Of a stretch of DNA of 10,689 bases, positions 5,808 to 10,689 are shown in pieces. A program made the position numbers and the translations under genes. Location of the stretch: assembly GCA_002793355.1 (NCBI GenBank), contig PFQB01000053.1, forward strand, positions 1 through 10,689, written 5' to 3'. Each line of letters opens with the position of its first letter. The first letter of the stretch is position 1. Source of the DNA: Candidatus Dojkabacteria bacterium CG_4_10_14_0_2_um_filter_Dojkabacteria_WS6_41_15 (GTDB lineage: Bacteria > Patescibacteriota > Dojkabacteria > GCA-002793355). Below the pieces are notes generated by a model. The model was not told the DNA's origin. It was given only the letters and a program-made list of their open reading frames with translations, and searched no databases.

Positions 5808-8800
5808 ATGCCAAAAAAACATAGTGCTACAACTAGTTTGCCGCTCTTCGAGCACCCAAAGGATGTCGTCAGAACAGATAAAATGGAAGATTCTGACGCT
5901 GAAAGAAGAAACACCCTAGTAAGCGTTGTCGCTGCAATTGGGAAAATTGCAGTAGAAAGAGTACCTGAAGCATTAGCACGATTATTTCATGCACTTGTTG
6001 AACAAGAATCAAAGCTACCGCACGCAACTACAAGGCTTGTCGAATTTGAAAAGTTGTTAACTGACGGGAATCCTGTCCAAGCACTTGAATTGTTGCTTAC
6101 TTCAAAAAGTGACATTCAACAAAGACCAATGCCAATCCACGGCAACAGAGGAGTAGTAAGGCTTGCTCGTCATGCACTTAATAGGAACAAACTTCCGAAG
6201 CCTCAACCCGAGCCGCCTGCTTTCGGATTTGGCACAGCCGCACATGGCCTCGGAGAACATCCCAATATTGGTACTCTTGAAAAAGTCGTCATAAAGCCTT
6301 CGGAAGACGGCAATGGGCGTCAGGTCGTAATTTCATGCACGCCAGCACAGGGGCAAGCTCAAACAAATTTTTTTGATAAAATACAATTAGAAGATCCGAA
6401 CGTTCTAAGCTTTAATTCGTCGTTATTGTTACTTCAAGAACCGATTGTTCTGGAGGGAAAAACCGCAATAGCAAATTGGGTTTCTGAGCAAGTGACTGAA
6501 GGATTACGGCGTCTAGATTTCAAACGAGATGATTACAGCGATAATATAAAAAATATTAGACTTGTACTTTCACTACACATGGGAACTTCGTATGAAGCAC
6601 TTACGCAGGTTCTTATGGCGATGCACATAGCGTTTGCGGATAGAAATCGTGGTGTGCTAGAACTTATTGAAGAAAGCTCTGAGGAAGGGAGAAATCTAAA
6701 AGTAGATGAAACTGATTTGTATTCGGTAGTTGATTGGCTAGCCTTGGCACAACATTGGGTTGATACCCACGAAAATGAAACAAAAAATGCGAACAATCCT
6801 GAAGAATTATTGAAAGGCAAGGTTACTGAACTAAATGTCGGAAATATTCACATTCGAGGAAATAGTGGTAAAGATATTTCAATTGCACCGGGCAGAATGG
6901 ATATCTTACAAATAAAGTTCGGCAGTGCTACAGATATAAATGCCCAAGAATTAATCGATTCCGCAATTGCAGAAGCTTTATATCAAGGTAATGTGAACAA
7001 GGTTCGTAGAACGGATACTGCAGGCAATGTTTACTTTGAGAAAACACGTCTAGGTAGAAGTTTTTCAGCAATATTGCAAGTTCTTGCTCGCAATATTGAT
7101 CCAGGTTTCATCGAAAACATGAACATACAGGTGACAGATTTAAAGTTCCAAGTAGGAGACGGTGGAGCTGATACCATGCTCACACCAGATTCTATTCCGC
7201 GTAAAGAGCATGTAGCACAAATGCATCGGTATTTATTTTACTTAGGAGCAACAATTGCACATCAATATCTTCACAGTATTCAAGGAAGAGACTCCGTCGA
7301 GCCGATTACTTTAGACGAGATAATTGATGTTTTATCTAAAATTGGTTTTGACAAAATTAATGGTACTCTTCGGTATCTTACGGTAGATGGCATTCGAGAA
7401 GAACATGTTAGTATTGTAAATGCCGATGAATTTCTTACTATTGGTAGTGCAGCTGTTGAAGACGCAGAAGAAAGAGAAGAGCATAGAATGAGCCATGTTG
7501 TTGCAACAGTACTTAAAAATGTTGCACTGAGAGCTTTAGGTGTTCAAAGCCCTGGTGAAATCCCAGAAGAATTAGCAGATATCTGCAAACTTGACGATAA
7601 AAACGGCATTAGTTTAGGCGTTAAAGAACTCTCATCACTTTTGTTAGATTCTTCAGGTCGAGTGCAATCAAGTCAGTTGCTTCAGGATTTGACGTATCTA
7701 GAAAATGAAAACATGTATTTAATTTGGATTGCTCACAACAATGACATTCTTCGGATTCAAATAAAGAATGGCGCGTTTTGTATTGTTAGTGCCAACGGAT
7801 ATTTCGTTGAGGGCAAACTACGAGAATCAATTCATTCTTCAGGAAAAAATGGTGTGCACAAGGCAATGCCCAATTTTCAAATACGCGTAATGCGACAATA
7901 CGAACAGGAACAAAGGTTGCGTGTACTCAAGGCTATGGTAACACCAACTTATATTCTAGAAAGGGACGGAAGTGTGGCTGAAGTCGTAGAGGGTAAGCCA
8001 AATGTACTCAAAAGAAATCTAAGAACTGGCACGGCAAGAATAGATTTTGCATTATTGGAAAAAGAAGCAACAAGGATAGCTGAAGGAAAGCTTATAGATC
8101 GCCACGGAATAGTTGAACTATACAATTTGCTTTCCAAAGCTAAAAATGGTGTTTGGGCATGCAGGTGCCCAAATTCGACTCACAAGAATACGGGAACACG
8201 TGCAGCAGCAGTTTATGCTAACGAACACGGGACTTATGTATACTGTTTTGGTTGTGATCAACGTTTTGGTTGTATTCGGCCTGGCGAGGAAGGTAGAGTA
8301 CTGGCAACCGACGCAATTACCCCCGGCATTCAACTTCCTGAGGTTGACTTTGAATCTTACACACCGGTTTCTTTTGGAAGGGCTAAATCAATGGAGCAAT
8401 TTAGCAGAATCGCACAAAACCTTTATCACCTCGACAATAGTGGAATCAATTACCTGGCTTCAAGAGGATTACATCCATTTAATTTGAAAAATGTTGGCTA
8501 TATCCCTCCGCATATCGGAGATGCATTAACTGAATTGTTATCAAATAATAGACGTGATTTGCAAACTTACCTAAAGATTATTCATAAATGGGATAAGGCA
8601 GCAGGAAAAGACCATTTCTATATGAAAAAGGAGGAATATTGGAGATTGGATGGTATGGAAAGTGCCCTAGAGAGAATGATTACAGAAGAACCCACGTCAT
8701 TCATACAACCCGAATCATTATTGACAGCCATTCGAGAGGCAAAGGATGCGGTAGAAAAAATTGTTAGAATAGATCAGGATAGAGATGAACTGTATTCGCT

Positions 8801-9572
8801 ACTACAGATAGATCTTCTCAATGAAATGCACAGAAGAGGGGCATTCCTGCCTTATAAGAAGCTAGATCAGGTAGGTGGACGAATAATTTTCCCTTGCTAT
8901 TGGTTAAACGAAGTGCGTGGTGAATTAGAACTTGCACCCTCGAACTTTTCTGCACGGGCAGTTTATGATGCCAATGGTGAACCGCTGTGTCATGTGCACC
9001 CTGACGAAGAAGGCAAAATGGATCCAGCCTCAAGAAAATACATCAAGGGTCACTACGCTAAAGTTTCAGGAGATAAACACCCAACTCCAGTCGGATTTAC
9101 ATTTATGGAGCCTGAGTCATTCTTACCTGACCTGAAGATTATTAAAACCATGGTTGTTTGCGAAGGAATAACCAATGCAATGGCTTTGTCTCAAATTTGT
9201 CCCTCCTTCCAACCTGTCATTTTCGCGTCAAATGGCTTAGGTCGCAAGCAGTTAATTGCCTTCATCAATCGGTTGCGCAAAGCAGGATATGAAATAGATA
9301 ACCTCGTTCTTGCATACGATTTTGATGAGGCTGGTGCGAAAAAATTTATACAGTTTCAGAAAGAGATACAGCAACTAACTGGTGTAAACGTTGTTCCCGT
9401 ACATGAAATTGTCCCAGCAGATATTCGAGAGGCCTTACCTTTATACGATGAAAAGGAAATGAAACGCTTAACCACAAAAATTGATCTAAACGATTTGATA
9501 CAACAGCCTGGCTTAACACATTATGCGTATAACAAAGAAGAGTTACTCTTTGATAGTGTCTTCCACCCATAG
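5808..9572 (+). CDS. Giant DnaG-like protein: unknown N-terminal two thirds, then zinc finger and TOPRIM primase core
   Basis: A 1254-residue protein without membrane segments. The C-terminal third is DnaG-like. A CHC2-type zinc finger has C785 or C787, H792, C813 and C816 (YCFGC). Next is a SGINYLASRGL element (878-888), as after the zinc finger in primases and Twinkle-like proteins, then GGRIIFP and a RKYIKG segment like the DnaG core. The TOPRIM domain follows with VVCEG (E1119), YDFDEAG (D1171, D1173) and KIDLNDLI (D1226, D1229). All catalytic acids are present, so it could make RNA primers. No DnaB-binding domain or helicase follows TOPRIM. Residues 1-780 match nothing I recognise; SLPLF at 10-14 resembles part of a sliding-clamp binding motif. 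DnaG is usually about 600 residues, so this is twice as long. A strong promoter precedes it, with a poor Shine-Dalgarno at ATG 5808. It could be an accessory primase of a mobile element or a lineage-specific replication or repair protein. Confidence 0.82.
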   Translation: MPKKHSATTSLPLFEHPKDVVRTDKMEDSDAERRNTLVSVVAAIGKIAVERVPEALARLFHALVEQESKLPHATTRLVEFEKLLTDGNPVQALELLLTSKSDIQQRPMPIHGNRGVVRLARHALNRNKLPKPQPEPPAFGFGTAAHGLGEHPNIGTLEKVVIKPSEDGNGRQVVISCTPAQGQAQTNFFDKIQLEDPNVLSFNSSLLLLQEPIVLEGKTAIANWVSEQVTEGLRRLDFKRDDYSDNIKNIRLVLSLHMGTSYEALTQVLMAMHIAFADRNRGVLELIEESSEEGRNLKVDETDLYSVVDWLALAQHWVDTHENETKNANNPEELLKGKVTELNVGNIHIRGNSGKDISIAPGRMDILQIKFGSATDINAQELIDSAIAEALYQGNVNKVRRTDTAGNVYFEKTRLGRSFSAILQVLARNIDPGFIENMNIQVTDLKFQVGDGGADTMLTPDSIPRKEHVAQMHRYLFYLGATIAHQYLHSIQGRDSVEPITLDEIIDVLSKIGFDKINGTLRYLTVDGIREEHVSIVNADEFLTIGSAAVEDAEEREEHRMSHVVATVLKNVALRALGVQSPGEIPEELADICKLDDKNGISLGVKELSSLLLDSSGRVQSSQLLQDLTYLENENMYLIWIAHNNDILRIQIKNGAFCIVSANGYFVEGKLRESIHSSGKNGVHKAMPNFQIRVMRQYEQEQRLRVLKAMVTPTYILERDGSVAEVVEGKPNVLKRNLRTGTARIDFALLEKEATRIAEGKLIDRHGIVELYNLLSKAKNGVWACRCPNSTHKNTGTRAAAVYANEHGTYVYCFGCDQRFGCIRPGEEGRVLATDAITPGIQLPEVDFESYTPVSFGRAKSMEQFSRIAQNLYHLDNSGINYLASRGLHPFNLKNVGYIPPHIGDALTELLSNNRRDLQTYLKIIHKWDKAAGKDHFYMKKEEYWRLDGMESALERMITEEPTSFIQPESLLTAIREAKDAVEKIVRIDQDRDELYSLLQIDLLNEMHRRGAFLPYKKLDQVGGRIIFPCYWLNEVRGELELAPSNFSARAVYDANGEPLCHVHPDEEGKMDPASRKYIKGHYAKVSGDKHPTPVGFTFMEPESFLPDLKIIKTMVVCEGITNAMALSQICPSFQPVIFASNGLGRKQLIAFINRLRKAGYEIDNLVLAYDFDEAGAKKFIQFQKEIQQLTGVNVVPVHEIVPADIREALPLYDEKEMKRLTTKIDLNDLIQQPGLTHYAYNKEELLFDSVFHP

Positions 9573-9585
9573 GACAACATAACCT

Positions 9586-9615
9586 CTAGAATATCAGCTA
9601 GAAACTAGTTATACT
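9586..9615 (+). promoter_or_regulatory. CTAG-repeat operator-like region with -10 box before the TrmB-AKR gene
   Basis: Three CTAG copies occur in 23 bp (9586-9589, 9598-9601, 9605-9608); the last two make the inverted repeat CTAG AAA CTAG, and AACTAGTT (9603-9610) is a perfect palindrome. It runs into TATACT (9610-9615), five bases before ATG 9621, which would place the transcript start on or next to the start codon. No good -35 is present. A site for autoregulation by the winged-helix protein encoded next is a reasonable guess. Read-through from the primase-like gene 48 bp upstream is also possible. Confidence 0.4.
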
Positions 9616-9620
9616 GTTTC

Positions 9621-10689
9621 ATGGATATAGAAAAGCTGTTACATGAAACCTTAGAATTAAGCGATTTTCAGGTGCAAGTCTATCTGTCTCTTTTGGAAAA
9701 GACAGGAACTGCCGGGCAACTGTTTAGGCGTTTGAATATCAACAGAGCGACCCTATATCGGGTTCTTGACGAACTAGTTTTTCTTAATCTCGTAATTAAG
9801 AAAGAAACAGGTAAGCGAATGTTTTTCGAAGCAATGCACCCAAGCTCACTAAACGATTTGTATACTCGTAAAAAAATTGCAATAGAAGAAAAAGGTGTTG
9901 CACTGCAACGCGCAGTTTACGAGTTATTACGTAAAGCTACCAGTAAACCAACTGATGCTTCAATTACCATAGAAAAAGGCGTTTACGCGCATTACAGATC
10001 CATGAAAATGCAATTGGCGTCAAAGGAGAAAATATTACGTATGAAAATTGACACTGATGCCACACTGTATGATTATATGGACTATCCTGAAACTGGCTCC
10101 TACCTCGAATTTCAACGCCAGTTTATCAAGGAGCGCGACGACAAGGGCATCTTAACAAAAATGCTCTTTGACAACCCAATTGACCCGAAAAGACCGTTAA
10201 CAAAAATAGCTCCAGACAATTCCTCACGAATGAGCCGTTATCTACCCGAAGAAATATTGAAAGGAATTTCGTTCAAAGTGTTTGACGATTACACCATGCT
10301 AACGTTGCATGATAAAAACCCTGAGAATTTGACCATTATCACAATTCGTAACACTTTTACAGCACAGTTGATGAAATCCTTGTTCGACTACGTATTTGAC
10401 AGAAGCATTGCTTACTATGCTAAGTCACCGATTCCCGCATTTAAAACCAGAGTTGCAATAGAATTACCAGTTCTAGGTATCGGAACCTCTGGCGTTGGCG
10501 GTTATTGGAACGGCATGCACCCCTATATTGACGATGTTGGAGATGTTGACCAATTGAGACACGCAATTGGTAAAGGCGTTTTTTACATAGACTGTTGCTT
10601 GATGTACGGCGATGGACATGCTGTTGAACTAGTAGCTAAAGCGATTAAGAATGTACCGCGAGACAACTTGTTTCTGAATGGAAAGCTGA
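9621..10689 (+). CDS. TrmB-like transcriptional regulator fused to an aldo/keto reductase (3' end outside window)
   Basis: An uninterrupted frame of 356 codons from ATG 9621 to the window edge; I checked the frame at nearly every line. Residues about 1-75 form a TrmB-type winged helix (LSDFQVQVYLSLLEKTGTAG...INRATLYRVLDELVFLNLV). A helical linker follows, then a TrmB-like regulatory domain to about 265, with the FIKERDDKGILTKMLF and SRYLPEEILKGISFKVFDD patterns common in Patescibacteria regulators. From about 278 an aldo/keto reductase begins: LPVLGIGTSGVGG (282-294), DVDQLRHAIGKGVFYID (308-324), MYGDGHAVELVAKAIK (328-343), PRDNLFLNGKL. Catalytic Asp D324, Tyr Y329 and Lys K355 are at the expected places; the His lies beyond the window. 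AKRs reduce carbonyls with NAD(P)H through a TIM barrel. The fusion suggests a DNA-binding protein that senses NAD(P)H or a carbonyl compound, or an enzyme controlling its own gene. An assembly artefact is unlikely because the linker is in frame. Confidence 0.83.
   Translation, partial: MDIEKLLHETLELSDFQVQVYLSLLEKTGTAGQLFRRLNINRATLYRVLDELVFLNLVIKKETGKRMFFEAMHPSSLNDLYTRKKIAIEEKGVALQRAVYELLRKATSKPTDASITIEKGVYAHYRSMKMQLASKEKILRMKIDTDATLYDYMDYPETGSYLEFQRQFIKERDDKGILTKMLFDNPIDPKRPLTKIAPDNSSRMSRYLPEEILKGISFKVFDDYTMLTLHDKNPENLTIITIRNTFTAQLMKSLFDYVFDRSIAYYAKSPIPAFKTRVAIELPVLGIGTSGVGGYWNGMHPYIDDVGDVDQLRHAIGKGVFYIDCCLMYGDGHAVELVAKAIKNVPRDNLFLNGKL

Noticed and set aside
8113..8487. 124-codon plus-strand frame inside the primase-like gene
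   Set aside because: It overlaps the zinc finger and RGL region of the recognised protein in another frame and has no domain or ribosome site.
5808..9572. Twinkle or phage primase-helicase
   Set aside because: The protein ends about 25 residues after the DxND motif of TOPRIM, with no RecA-type helicase domain and no Walker A anywhere in it that I can see.
9573..9620. Terminator after the primase-like gene
   Set aside because: The CTAG repeats can pair only in short AT-rich arms and no U-run follows; a promoter or operator explains the region better.
1..10689. Recoded UGA (genetic code 25 of some CPR groups)
   Set aside because: No complete gene here ends in TGA, but all reach full family length without in-frame TGA and use normal GGN glycine codons, so UGA is simply an unused stop in this small sample.

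Overview
The window looks like a chromosomal segment of a Patescibacteria/CPR-type bacterium (inferred, about 0.75). The type IV pilin has the short leader, FTLIE start and INPAK...NTQRSADVQQILNAVWQYA pattern I associate with that group. PilB and PilC are side by side, the last gene begins with a TrmB-like regulator of the kind common there, and coding density is high. Base composition is moderately AT-rich. All complete genes read through in the standard code; the six complete genes end in TAA or TAG. No tRNA, rRNA, insertion sequence or CRISPR array was seen, and no stretch over 300 bases lacks a gene.

Layout. Positions 1-1598 (minus) hold type IV pilus machinery: the assembly ATPase PilB, then the start of the inner-membrane platform protein PilC, which leaves the window. 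MFS transporter 1711-2964 (plus) diverges from pilB and converges on a degenerate HD-GYP-type phosphohydrolase (2961-3827, minus), with stop codons overlapping by 4 bp. Behind that, also on minus, are a short leader region, a strong hairpin terminator, a type IV pilin (3980-4441) and an AAA/STAND-like protein with a C-terminal OmpR-type winged helix (4554-5639). A 168-bp divergent promoter region then separates this regulator from a 1254-residue DnaG-like protein (5808-9572, plus). Its last third carries the zinc finger and TOPRIM primase core, and its first 780 or so residues I cannot assign. Finally, 9621 to the window end (plus) is an open frame starting as a TrmB-like winged-helix regulator and continuing without a break into an aldo/keto reductase.

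How the parts fit. PilB, PilC, pilin and possibly the HD-GYP protein form a pilus neighbourhood; in this group pili serve attachment and possibly DNA uptake (inferred). The AAA-wHTH protein and the giant primase-like protein share a divergent promoter region with three GACATA repeats, a plausible regulator/target pair. Several minus-strand genes and the TrmB-AKR gene have a -10 box only 5-20 bp before ATG and poor Shine-Dalgarno sequences, which suggests leaderless or very short-leader mRNAs. The two items most worth following are the TrmB-aldo/keto reductase fusion and the primase-like giant.
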